Shown here one piece after another: positions 1-6,542 of a stretch of 8,563 bases of DNA. The stretch comes from an uncultured Chlorobiota bacterium. Its GTDB lineage: Bacteria > Bacteroidota > Bacteroidia > Bacteroidales > JAADGE01. The stretch lies in assembly GCA_947311265.1 (NCBI GenBank), contig CAMZKQ010000058.1, positions 1 to 8,563 on the forward strand. Reading direction: 5' to 3'. Made by a program: the position numbers and the translations under genes. The notes under the pieces are model-generated. The model ran no database searches. It was not told the DNA's origin and saw only the letters and a program-made list of their open reading frames with translations. Position 1 is the stretch's first letter; every line of letters starts with the position of its first letter.

Positions 1-88
1 AGTTATACTACTCGTAGGGCGGCTAATTACTCTTTTTTTAGTTTTTAGATCGGGCTCAACTAATAAAAACAAGCCTTGAAATCTTTTG

Positions 89-96
89 TATTTTTG
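89..96 (+). promoter_or_regulatory. Candidate -7 promoter box for nfeD
   Basis: TATTTTTG matches the Bacteroidota -7 consensus TAnnTTTG and lies 46 bases before the ATG at 143, giving a predicted leader of about 40 bases. No TTG sits at the usual -33 distance; the nearest, at 76-78, is too close. Only half of the expected promoter is therefore visible. Confidence 0.4.
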
Positions 97-142
97 CCAA
101 CAGGCAAAATATTATTATACCTTTGCTAAAAATATCAAAACA

Positions 143-1108
143 ATGAAAAAAATACTCCCCCTAACCTTAGCCTTACTCCTCTCCATTACACTGTTTTCGC
201 AAGAGGTAGATAAAACAATAGTCTATAAATTTGATATAAAACAAGAAATTGGTCCAGCAGCTTGGCGGAGTACAATGCACAGTTTGGCAGAAGCCAAAAA
301 AGCAAAAGCAGATTATATCCTTATCCACATGAACACCTATGGAGGGCTGCTAGATGCTGCCGACTCCATACGCACAGCACTAATTAATTACGAAATTCCG
401 ATAATGGTATTTATTGATAATAATGCCGCTTCGGCAGGGGCATTAATTTCGATTGCTTGCGACAGTATTTATATGCGTGCTGGTGCAAACATAGGGGCTG
501 CCACCGTGGTGGACCAATCCGGTAAACCAGTCCCTGACAAATACCAGTCCTATATGCGTTCCATGATGCGTGCCACTTGCGAAGCACACGGCAAAGACAC
601 CATCATTTCGGACAACGACACCTTATATATATGGCACCGAGACCCCCTAATTGCAGAAGCAATGGTTGATCCAAAGAAAAGCGTAGAAGGCGTAAGCAAA
701 GCTGGCGAAGTACTTACCATGACGGCCTCAGAAGCCATTAAATATGGCTTTTCCGAAGGCACAGCCAATACCGTTGAAGAGGTACTTGCCCTTGCGGGAA
801 TAAAAAATTATGAGATAAAAGAATACAAAACAACCACACTAGATAAGCTGATTGACATTCTCATAAGCCCCTATTTTAGTGGGATTTTAATTATGATAAT
901 GCTAGGAGGTATCTATTTTGAGCTACAAAGCCCAGGCATTGGTTTTCCGCTTGCTGCAGCCGGTATTGCAGCGGTATTATATTTTGCCCCACTTTACTTA
1001 GAAGGGCTGGCAGAAAACTGGGAAATTGTACTATTTGTTGCCGGTGTAATTTTACTGATGATAGAAGTGTTCGCTATCCCAGGCTTTGGTGTAGCCGGAG
1101 TTTCATGA
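143..1108 (+). CDS. NfeD-type membrane serine protease, N-terminal part, ended by an in-frame TGA
   Basis: This encodes 321 residues of a ClpP-class, NfeD long-form membrane protease (the family of archaeal PH1510, which cleaves stomatin-like partners). The start is taken at the ATG at 143 because it opens a clean signal peptide (MKKILPLTLALLLSITLFSQ); an upstream TTG at 86 would add 19 unlikely residues. The protease fold follows: NTYGGLLDAADS (about 64-75) near the oxyanion site, the probable nucleophile Ser97 in AASAGALI, and the probable catalytic Lys133 in PDKYQSYMR, a Ser-Lys dyad. Hydrophobic segments occupy roughly 242-318. The frame then stops at TGA 1106-1108 inside the motif IPGFGVAGVS, in a membrane segment. 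Downstream sequence in the same frame (1109-1540) continues the family without a gap, so this is very likely one gene of about 465 codons interrupted by a GGA-to-TGA change. Translated as is, the product would lack its last membrane helices and the OB-fold domain. It is the first gene of its strand here, with convergent acyl-CoA dehydrogenase downstream. Confidence 0.85.
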   Translation: MKKILPLTLALLLSITLFSQEVDKTIVYKFDIKQEIGPAAWRSTMHSLAEAKKAKADYILIHMNTYGGLLDAADSIRTALINYEIPIMVFIDNNAASAGALISIACDSIYMRAGANIGAATVVDQSGKPVPDKYQSYMRSMMRATCEAHGKDTIISDNDTLYIWHRDPLIAEAMVDPKKSVEGVSKAGEVLTMTASEAIKYGFSEGTANTVEEVLALAGIKNYEIKEYKTTTLDKLIDILISPYFSGILIMIMLGGIYFELQSPGIGFPLAAAGIAAVLYFAPLYLEGLAENWEIVLFVAGVILLMIEVFAIPGFGVAGVS

Positions 1109-1540
1109 ATTATAGTTATGATATTTGCACTAACTATGAGCATGGTTGATAATGTTATTTTTGAAATGCCACATATTTCGACTGCCGACTGGCTAACACC
1201 AGTAATGAAGGCTTGGGCATTTGTAATGGTATCCATGCTTTTAGGCTTTGTACTTACCATTTGGGGAACGAGTAAGTTACTGCCCAACTCCACAATGTTT
1301 TCATTTGCAGTACTCAAAGCCAGTACTTCAAAAGAAGCGGGCTATACCAGTTTTAAAATAGATACTACTGATTTTATAGGCAAAATAGCAGTCGCCACTA
1401 CCGATTTACGCCCAGCAGGTAATATCCAAATTGAAGAGGATATATATAATGCCGTGGCGAGCAATGGTTTTATCGAAAAAGGAACAGCTGTAAAAGTAAT
1501 AAAAAATGAAACAGGCACTTTACACGTTCGCAAGGCTTAG
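1109..1540 (+). pseudogene. NfeD C-terminal part: membrane helices and OB-fold, in frame with the upstream half
   Basis: This is the continuation of the nfeD reading frame after the TGA at 1106-1108. IIVMIFALTMSMVDNVIF completes the membrane helix begun upstream. A further helix lies around AWAFVMVSMLLGFVLTIWG (about 1213-1269), and the C-terminus is the NfeD OB-fold-like domain, with the typical stretches FIGKIAVATTDLRPAGNI and SNGFIEKGTAVKVI, ending at TAG 1538-1540. The first ATG is at 1118, only nine bases after the stop. A GGAG lies about 18 bases upstream of it, too far to be a convincing ribosome site, and starting there would begin in mid-helix. Short stand-alone NfeD proteins exist, but this piece is exactly the missing part of the upstream protein. 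I therefore read it as one broken gene, or one gene with a base error, and not as a second gene. The OB-fold itself looks undamaged. Confidence 0.75.
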
Positions 1541-1614
1541 CGCTAGTTTTTAATAAGTAGGTGTAGCTGCTGATATTCAATTTTATAGAAAATGAAATTT
1601 AGTTTCAATAGCTT

Positions 1615-1651
1615 TTATTTTCGCTGCAACTATTTGTTGCAGCGAAAATAA
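1615..1651. terminator. Perfect 16-bp inverted repeat between convergent genes
   Basis: The arms at 1615-1630 and 1636-1651 are exact reverse complements, with a 5-base loop (TATTT). The stem core is CGCTGCAAC, flanked by an A/T part. It lies midway between the 3' ends of nfeD (1540) and the acyl-CoA dehydrogenase (1675), where a shared terminator is expected. It is atypical: the T run precedes the GC core and the A run follows it, so neither strand has a U tract after the hairpin. It may act as a transcript-end stabiliser or a bidirectional pause site instead of a classical intrinsic terminator. Confidence 0.5.
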
Positions 1652-1674
1652 TAATTAGCCTAAATGAGCTGGCA

Positions 1675-2817
1675 CTAGCCTTTAATTAATGCCCTAGCGA
1701 TCACAATTTTTTGAATTTCAGAAGTTCCCTCGTAGATTTGCGTTAATTTGGCATCACGCATCATTCGCTCTACATGATACTCTTTTACATAGCCGTATCC
1801 ACCATGTATTTGCACTGCTTCGGTAGTTACTCGCATGGCATTATCGGCAGCCATTAGTTTGGCGATAGCCCCAGCTTTGCTGTAATCTTTTCCCGCATCT
1901 TTTAGCCAAGCGGCTTTGTGTACAAGTAGGCGTGCCGCCTCGGTATCCGCCTCCATTTGAGCCAGTTTAAAGGCAATGCCTTGATGTTTATAGAGGTACT
2001 TTCCAAAAGATTTTCGTTCTTTGGAGTATTGTGTAGCCAAATCTAACGCCCCTTGGGCGATGCCTACGGCCTGTGCCGCAATTCCAATTCTGCCCCCATT
2101 AAGGCAAAGCATCGAAAATTTAAAGCCAAACCCATCTTTTCCTATACGGTTTTTCTTTGGCACTTTTACGTCGGTAAACATAAGTGAGTGTGTGTGCGAT
2201 GCCCGCATGCCCATTTTGTTTTCGGCAGGCCCCAATGCAAAGCCTTCGTAACCTTTTTCTACAATTAAGGCATTTATCCCCTTATGTCCTTTGCTAGCAT
2301 TGGTCTGGGCTATGACTATAAAATAATCTGCTTCGGCAGCATTGGTAATCCAGTTTTTAGTGCCATTGAGCAAGTAATAGTCGCCCATATCCACGGCAGT
2401 GGTACGTTGCATGGTGGCATCGGAGCCTGCTTCTGGCTCGGAGAGTGCAAATGCACCAATTTTTTCGCCAGAGGCCATAGGGAAAAGGTACTTTTGCTTA
2501 ATTTCTTCGCTAGCATAATGTTCAATGCCCCAGTTTACAAGCGAATTTTGCACTGACATAACTACCGATGCTGCCGGTTCAACTTTTGATATTTCTTCCA
2601 TTGCCAGTACGTAGGAGAGGGTGTCCATGCCATCGCCACCATATTTGGGGTCGCACATCATACCCATAAAACCCATTTCTTGCATGCTTTTAATTTGGGC
2701 AAGTGGGGCTATTGCTTTTTCGTCTCGCTCGATAACGCCAGGCAATAATTCTGTTTTTGCAAAATCTCTTGCGGCTTGTTGTATCATCGAATGTTCTTCG
2801 GTAAAAGTATAAATCAT
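1675..2817 (-). CDS. Acyl-CoA dehydrogenase (short-chain / butyryl-CoA type)
   Basis: This is a 380-residue FAD-dependent flavoenzyme that would oxidise acyl-CoA to trans-2-enoyl-CoA in the cytoplasm, passing electrons to an electron-transfer flavoprotein. The length is standard and the gene is intact, from ATG 2817-2815 to TAG 1677-1675. An all-helical N-terminal domain is followed by the FAD/substrate motif FALSEPEAGSDA (123-134) and NGTKNWITNA (151-160) in the beta domain. The C-terminal helical domain has ERKSFGK (267-273) and EAVQIHGGYGY (333-343). The probable catalytic base is Glu363 in IYEGTSEIQ, the position used by short- and medium-chain members; isovaleryl- and long-chain enzymes place it elsewhere. 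The sequence resembles the butyryl/short-branched-chain group, but the exact chain length cannot be read from it. No etfAB or other beta-oxidation genes are in the window. It is transcribed alone, divergent from gldF and convergent with nfeD. Confidence 0.95.
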   Translation of the reverse strand: MIYTFTEEHSMIQQAARDFAKTELLPGVIERDEKAIAPLAQIKSMQEMGFMGMMCDPKYGGDGMDTLSYVLAMEEISKVEPAASVVMSVQNSLVNWGIEHYASEEIKQKYLFPMASGEKIGAFALSEPEAGSDATMQRTTAVDMGDYYLLNGTKNWITNAAEADYFIVIAQTNASKGHKGINALIVEKGYEGFALGPAENKMGMRASHTHSLMFTDVKVPKKNRIGKDGFGFKFSMLCLNGGRIGIAAQAVGIAQGALDLATQYSKERKSFGKYLYKHQGIAFKLAQMEADTEAARLLVHKAAWLKDAGKDYSKAGAIAKLMAADNAMRVTTEAVQIHGGYGYVKEYHVERMMRDAKLTQIYEGTSEIQKIVIARALIKG

Positions 2818-2839
2818 TGGTATTGGCTTTTGGTTAAAA

Positions 2840-2863
2840 TTTAGATTTAGATTTAGATTTAGA
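2840..2863. repeat. Four perfect tandem copies of TTTAGA
   Basis: A 24-base hexanucleotide microsatellite reads (TTTAGA)4 on plus and (TCTAAA)4 on minus. On the minus strand it starts immediately after the candidate -7 box of the acyl-CoA dehydrogenase promoter and ends 22 bases before that gene's start codon. It would therefore cover the transcription start and the early leader. Changes in copy number would alter the 5' end of the transcript without changing promoter spacing or reading frame. Confidence 0.8.
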
Positions 2864-2871
2864 CAAAGGTA
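2864..2871 (-). promoter_or_regulatory. Candidate -7 promoter box for acyl-CoA dehydrogenase
   Basis: On the minus strand this reads TACCTTTG, an exact match to the Bacteroidota -7 consensus TAnnTTTG, 46 bases upstream of the ATG at 2817. No TTG is visible at the expected upstream distance, so only the -7 element supports it. The predicted start falls inside the adjacent TCTAAA repeat. Confidence 0.45.
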
Positions 2872-2924
2872 TAAAAACGCTACTAATAAAATTAGTTTTA
2901 GAACATGAATTATAAAAAAAAGTC

Positions 2925-2956
2925 TTGTTTTTTATGATTTATTTTTTGTATGTTTG
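2925..2956 (+). promoter_or_regulatory. Bacteroidota-type promoter for gldF
   Basis: TTG at 2925-2927 and TATGTTTG at 2949-2956 are separated by 21 bases, within the known range for the -33 / -7 (TAnnTTTG) promoters of this phylum. This is the most complete promoter match in the window. Transcription would begin near 2962, leaving an unusually long leader of about 135 bases before the gldF ATG at 3098. Confidence 0.55.
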
Positions 2957-2981
2957 AGGTTTAAAAAATCGGCAGAAAGGG

Positions 2982-3018
2982 CAATTCAATAAATCAGTAC
3001 AATACGCTAATTGAATTG
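2982..3018 (+). repeat. 9-bp inverted repeat in the gldF leader
   Basis: CAATTCAAT (2982-2990) is repeated in inverse at 3010-3018, with 19 bases between. It lies within the predicted untranslated leader of gldF. The arms are AT-rich, so a chance match or a weak hairpin are both possible. An operator for a dimeric regulator is an alternative. I recognise no known riboswitch in the leader. Confidence 0.35.
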
Positions 3019-3097
3019 TAGAAGGCGGCACTAAAAAAATAGAGTCCCACACTTGCCTATTTGAGTTACAAGGGCTTCAACACAAATAAATGATATA

Positions 3098-3826
3098 ATG
3101 CTAACATTACTAAGAAAAGAACTTGCCGGATTTTTTAGTTCCCTTACAGGATACATTGTAATTATCGTTTTTTTAACGGCAAATGGGTTATTCTTGTGGG
3201 TCTTTCCCGGCGATAATAACCTACTGGATACAGGCTATGCTAATTTGGATACCCTCTTTTTTATTGCCCCTTGGATATTCCTTTTCTTAGTACCAGCAAT
3301 AACTATGCGGCTTTTTTCCGACGAAAAACGCACCGGTACTATTGAGCTACTTTTCACAAGGCCACTCACCGCTTTGCAAATTATTCTAGCCAGATATTTG
3401 GCGGGTGTACTGCTCGTTTTACTGGCACTTTTGCCAACCTTAGTTTACTTTGTTACGGTTTACCGCTTAGGTATCCCCGTAGGGAATATTGATACTGGTG
3501 GCACATGGGGGGCATATATTGGCTTGTTTTTTTTAGCCGCAGTTTATGTGGCTATCGGGATATTTGCATCTTCGATTACAGATAACCAGATAATTGCATT
3601 TATTACCGCCATGGCACTTTCCTTTTTTATATTTATTGGCTTTGAAGCCATTAGCAGCCTATCTATATTTGGGCACTCCGAAGGCTTTATCAATAAGCTA
3701 GGCATAAATGCCCATTACAAATCCATTAGCCGAGGGGTGGTGGACTCTCGAGATATAATCTACTTTCTTGCCGTTGCCGGGATATTTATAGCATTAACAA
3801 AATTTGTTTTAGAAAAACAAAAATAA
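3098..3826 (+). CDS. gldF: Gliding-motility ABC transporter permease GldF
   Basis: This is a 242-residue inner-membrane permease of the ABC-2 type. In Flavobacterium johnsoniae, GldF works with GldG and the ATPase GldA in a transporter linked to gliding; its substrate is unknown. About six membrane helices are visible (near 16-36, 53-71, 97-120, 138-158, 165-183 and 219-236). Family features include the N-terminal LLRKELAGFFSSLTGYI, the cytoplasmic loop ITMRLFSDEKRTGTIELLFTRP (68-89), where such permeases contact the ATPase, and the C-terminal NAHYKSISRGVVDSRDIIYF (204-223). Length is as usual for GldF, and start (ATG 3098) and stop (TAA) are clean. The next gene starts only 6 bases after the stop, suggesting co-transcription, but it is not gldG, the usual neighbour. 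Neither gldG nor gldA is in the window. Identification as GldF, and not a generic ABC-2 permease, is firm from the overall pattern. Confidence 0.93.
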   Translation: MLTLLRKELAGFFSSLTGYIVIIVFLTANGLFLWVFPGDNNLLDTGYANLDTLFFIAPWIFLFLVPAITMRLFSDEKRTGTIELLFTRPLTALQIILARYLAGVLLVLLALLPTLVYFVTVYRLGIPVGNIDTGGTWGAYIGLFFLAAVYVAIGIFASSITDNQIIAFITAMALSFFIFIGFEAISSLSIFGHSEGFINKLGINAHYKSISRGVVDSRDIIYFLAVAGIFIALTKFVLEKQK

Positions 3827-3832
3827 AAACCT

Positions 3833-4036
3833 ATGTACTTAATAAAAACAAAAGGCACATCTAAAATACCTGACTACGTACAAGTGCGAGATGATAGCTT
3901 TACACTGATACATCATTTTAAATGTGGGAAACCAGAAAAAGCACTGCGTGCTATGGGCATCGAAAATCGTGTAGGCGAAATAAACCAAATCGTAGAAAAT
4001 GCCAAGTACGGAGAATTAGTTAGTTTTGATATTTAG
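3833..4036 (+). CDS. Small conserved-looking protein of unknown function (67 aa)
   Basis: A 67-residue soluble protein lies between gldF (6-base gap) and rsmE (13-base gap) on the same strand. Tight spacing on both sides, a clear ATG and TAG, and ordinary composition argue that it is real. It has no signal peptide or membrane segment. The sequence looks like a small alpha/beta domain: a strand-like start (MYLIKTKG), the phrase IPDYVQVRDDSFTLIHHFKC (12-31), then a helical second half with KPEKALRAMGIENRV and EINQIVENAKYGELVSFDI. The single cysteine, Cys31, is not in a metal-site pattern. I believe similar short proteins occur widely in Bacteroidota but cannot name the family or a function. Gene order alone does not decide between a link to the GldF transporter and a link to ribosome modification. 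Confidence 0.8.
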   Translation: MYLIKTKGTSKIPDYVQVRDDSFTLIHHFKCGKPEKALRAMGIENRVGEINQIVENAKYGELVSFDI

Positions 4037-4049
4037 CACCTTATAATAT

Positions 4050-4748
4050 ATGGCACTATTTTATACGCCAGAAATTACCGAAAAATTTTACACCCTCCCA
4101 GAAGAGGAATCGAAACATTGCATTCGTACGCTACGAAAAAAGGAGGGCGATATTATAGCACTAACCAACGGCAAAGGCACTTTTTACAAAGCCGAAATAG
4201 TACTTGCCCACCCAAAACGTTGCCAAATAAATATAATTTCTAGTACAGAAATAAAAGCTCCAGCTTTTAACTTGCAAATTGCAATAGCCCCGACAAAAAA
4301 TATAAACCGCTTTGAGCTTTTTCTGGAGAAAACAACAGAAATAGGGATTGATAGAATTACCCCTTTAATTTGTCGGTATTCTGAACGGAAAACTATAAAA
4401 CATGAGCGTCTTGAAAAAGTCCTTATTGCTGCAATGAAGCAGTCGAAAAAAGCCTATAAACCCCAGCTCGATGAACTTACAAAATTTGAAAATTTTATAA
4501 AGCAAGAGTTTCAAGGGCAAAAATTTATAGCCCACTGCTACAAGGGAAAAAAACAAAAATTAAAGACCATTTATAAAATTAACAACAACACCTTAATTTT
4601 AATCGGCCCGGAGGGCGATTTCTCCGAGCAAGAAGTAGCATTAGCCAAAGCTAATGGCTTTGAAGAAATAACACTTTCAAATGCACGCCTTCGTACAGAA
4701 ACGGCAGGGATTGTAGCTTGTAGTGCCATCAATTTGCTAAATTTTTAA
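4050..4748 (+). CDS. rsmE: 16S rRNA (uracil-1498-N3)-methyltransferase RsmE
   Basis: This is a 232-residue SPOUT-class enzyme that transfers methyl from S-adenosylmethionine to N3 of U1498 in helix 44 of 16S rRNA. An N-terminal PUA-like domain (about 1-70) contains the family's HCIRTLRKKEGD (23-34). The knotted catalytic domain shows FLEKTTEIGIDRITPL (91-106), SERK (111-114) and QSKKAYKP (131-138, the counterpart of the usual EQSGR region). It also has the SAM-binding LIGPEGDFSEQEV (184-196) and the knot LSNARLRTETAGIVA (209-223). Length and start (ATG 4050) fit the family, and the gene is intact. It is the last of three closely spaced genes after gldF, so it may share that promoter. A 190-base gap follows, in which I see no convincing terminator hairpin. 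Confidence 0.96.
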   Translation: MALFYTPEITEKFYTLPEEESKHCIRTLRKKEGDIIALTNGKGTFYKAEIVLAHPKRCQINIISSTEIKAPAFNLQIAIAPTKNINRFELFLEKTTEIGIDRITPLICRYSERKTIKHERLEKVLIAAMKQSKKAYKPQLDELTKFENFIKQEFQGQKFIAHCYKGKKQKLKTIYKINNNTLILIGPEGDFSEQEVALAKANGFEEITLSNARLRTETAGIVACSAINLLNF

Positions 4749-4938
4749 TTTATTTGATAAAATTGCCAGCTAAAGTTACTCAAGGCATAATTTTTGGATT
4801 GAAAATTATACAACAACTTTCTGCCTAATAGAACAATTCGATTTCTGCTGGGTTATTATTTCTTTTTTTTTATAACTCTTTTTTCTTATTTTTACGTTTT
4901 AGGAAAAAGCAATACACTAACCGATAACAAAATAATTG

Positions 4939-6195
4939 ATGAGTTTCTCTACCGAAGATTATGATAAAAGCCTATCATTCAGGCTTTTTAGTGATATGCA
5001 GAAAGATAATCTGGAATATACTTATCGGGGTGATTTTACAACCGCAATTACAGATACTATACTTACACTGGCAGAATCTAATCTGGCCAATGCCGAAACG
5101 CAACGCAAAATCCGGAAAAAAGTTTACTTTATAATGGTGGAAGGTTTACAGAACATGACCCGCCACCAGCTAGAGAACCACCCCGGTATTTTTGTAATGC
5201 AGCGTAAAAAGCACGGCTACTTCATTACCACTGGCAATGTTATTAAAAATGATGAAGAGCAAATGCTTGGGGAAATGATTGATAAAATCAATGCCATGGA
5301 TAGGGCTGAACTTAAAGAATATGCCCGAAAAGTACTCGATAACCACGTAATGTCCGACAAAGGAGGCGCCGGTTTAGGGCTAATAGAAATTGCAAAAAAA
5401 TCAGGCAGTAATATATTTTACCGTTTCCGAAAAGTAACCGATGAGTATTCTTTTTTCTACATGCAAACTAGAATACCCTCGATAGACAACAAGGAGCCCG
5501 AGGACTTAGAACTCGAAGACACCTCCTTAGAAGGGATAATGAGTTTGCATAAAGTGCTCGATACCCAAAATATACTGCTCAATTTTAGCGGAAATTTCAC
5601 ACAAGAAACATTAATTAATCTGCTTTCGATTATTGAAAAGCAACTAGAAGGCACGGTGGTACTTAAAATGAAGGTGTTTAACCTAATGGTGGAAATGTTG
5701 CAAAATATAGTAAAACATGCCGATAACTATGTCCATAACAACGTTAGCGGAAAACATGCTATTTTTTATATTGCAGAAACCGACAAAAATATAACATTTA
5801 CTACGGGCAACTATATCTTAAATTCTAAAATTACCCAATTAGAAGAACGCCTTGCTAAAATAAATTCTTTACACAAAGAAAAACTGAACGATTATTACAA
5901 CGAGTGCCTCTATGATTTTGAAAAAGACAGTGATACACACTCTGGCTTAGGGCTAATTGATATAAAAATAAAAAGTAAAAACGATTATAATTATGACTTT
6001 TTTAGGGTAGATGACGACTACTCGTTTTTCTCGCTACAAGTAAAAATACAGAAAACACGAACAAGTATCACCCCCTATATATTACAAGCCGAAAAAGACT
6101 CTCCAGAAATTGTACTGGACTCTAATAACAGTATTTTTCGCTTTAAAGGGAGGTCGTATATGGAAAATGCAAAAAGCTTTACCGCCCTTGTTTAG
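4939..6195 (+). CDS. Tandem SiaB-like kinase domains plus the start of a SiaC-like domain, ended by a frameshift
   Basis: This encodes 418 residues, starting at ATG 4939 in preference to the TTG three bases earlier. Two copies of the SiaB (DUF6272, GHKL-like protein kinase) domain lie in tandem. Copy 1 (about 25-180) has an N-box-like VEGLQN with Glu68/Asn72 and a glycine loop GGAGLGLIEI (142-151). Copy 2 (about 210-372) has VEMLQN with Glu252/Asn256 and a shorter loop SGLGLIDI (335-342) lacking the GGA part. From about 382 a SiaC/DUF1987 domain begins (EIVLDSNNSIFRFKGRSYMENA), but after KSF the frame runs into TALV and TAG 6193-6195. The rest of that domain continues in another frame. In Pseudomonas, SiaB phosphorylates SiaC in a partner switch opposed by the phosphatase SiaA; a similar role, with kinase and target in one chain, is inferred. 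No phosphatase or diguanylate cyclase gene is nearby. A weak -7-like TACGTTTT lies at 4893-4900 after a T-rich tract. Confidence 0.85.
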   Translation: MSFSTEDYDKSLSFRLFSDMQKDNLEYTYRGDFTTAITDTILTLAESNLANAETQRKIRKKVYFIMVEGLQNMTRHQLENHPGIFVMQRKKHGYFITTGNVIKNDEEQMLGEMIDKINAMDRAELKEYARKVLDNHVMSDKGGAGLGLIEIAKKSGSNIFYRFRKVTDEYSFFYMQTRIPSIDNKEPEDLELEDTSLEGIMSLHKVLDTQNILLNFSGNFTQETLINLLSIIEKQLEGTVVLKMKVFNLMVEMLQNIVKHADNYVHNNVSGKHAIFYIAETDKNITFTTGNYILNSKITQLEERLAKINSLHKEKLNDYYNECLYDFEKDSDTHSGLGLIDIKIKSKNDYNYDFFRVDDDYSFFSLQVKIQKTRTSITPYILQAEKDSPEIVLDSNNSIFRFKGRSYMENAKSFTALV

Positions 6196-6443
6196 AGTGG
6201 CTGCACCATTACTTAATAGACCCAAACAACCTTACTGAAATTAATTTTGAACTCGATTTTATTGCCACTTCCACTATGAAACAACTCGCACGGATTTTTA
6301 AGGTGATAGAAAAACTTTCAGAGAAATCTAAAATTGTAATAAAATGGCACTATAAAAAAGGCGACCACAGCATGATGGAGTCGGGTATCCGATTTTCACA
6401 AGCCTTAAATATAAATATAGACCTTATAGAAAGTCCTGAATAG
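6180..6443 (+). pseudogene. SiaC-like (DUF1987) domain remainder, displaced by a frameshift
   Basis: Read from 6180 this frame gives YRPCLEWLHHYLIDPNN, which joins directly onto the preceding GRSYMENAKSF of the upstream frame to complete the standard SiaC/DUF1987 pattern. It runs through FELDFIATSTMKQ and a central helix, then a final VIKWHYKKGDHSMMESGIRF segment to TAG 6441-6443. The Thr at 6267-6269, in IATST, corresponds to the conserved threonine that SiaB phosphorylates in Pseudomonas SiaC. The piece cannot be a separate gene: its frame is closed by a TAA at 6144-6146, and no ATG occurs before 6276, which lies past the phosphosite. One missing base between about 6171 and 6180, in the A run or the T run of AAAAAGCTTT, explains the break. 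With it restored, the protein would be about 500 residues. Confidence 0.75.
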
Positions 6444-6478
6444 CACGGACAACTACCAGTTTAAAATTATAAAATCCT

Positions 6479-6502
6479 AAATTCTTCTGGAATCTAGAAT
6501 TT
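6479..6502 (+). terminator. Possible weak hairpin after the SiaB/SiaC gene
   Basis: AAATTCT (6479-6485) and AGAATTT (6496-6502) form a 7-bp stem with a 10-base loop, followed by TTATCTTAA. It sits 35 bases after the SiaC stop and 40 bases before the channel gene. The stem is AT-rich and the T run short, so termination here is only a suggestion. I found no TAnnTTTG box for the next gene in the same gap. Confidence 0.3.
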
Positions 6503-6542
6503 TATCTTAATACCCCATTTTAGCTAAATTATAGACGATTAT

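Noticed and set aside
14..40. Terminator of an upstream gene: GC-rich stretch followed by a T run
   Set aside because: I could not build a convincing stem from the GC-rich bases before the T run, and no upstream gene is visible.
86..142. TTG start extending nfeD upstream by 19 residues
   Set aside because: It overlaps the candidate -7 promoter box, and the ATG at 143 begins a clean signal peptide.
1106..1108. Selenocysteine at the TGA in nfeD
   Set aside because: The position is a glycine within a membrane segment, with no redox role and no evident stem-loop directly after it.
994..1317. Minus-strand open frame across the nfeD break
   Set aside because: It is opposite a well-supported coding region, has no recognisable features, and does not explain the TGA.
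2021..2251. Plus-strand open frames within the acyl-CoA dehydrogenase
   Set aside because: They are shadows of the minus-strand gene, whose motifs are unambiguous.
4936..4938. TTG start for the SiaB-like gene
   Set aside because: An ATG follows directly at 4939 and is the more likely start; the difference is one residue.
4749..4938. Terminator or small RNA gene between rsmE and the SiaB-like gene
   Set aside because: The region is AT-rich with long T tracts, but no stable hairpin or coding frame could be supported.
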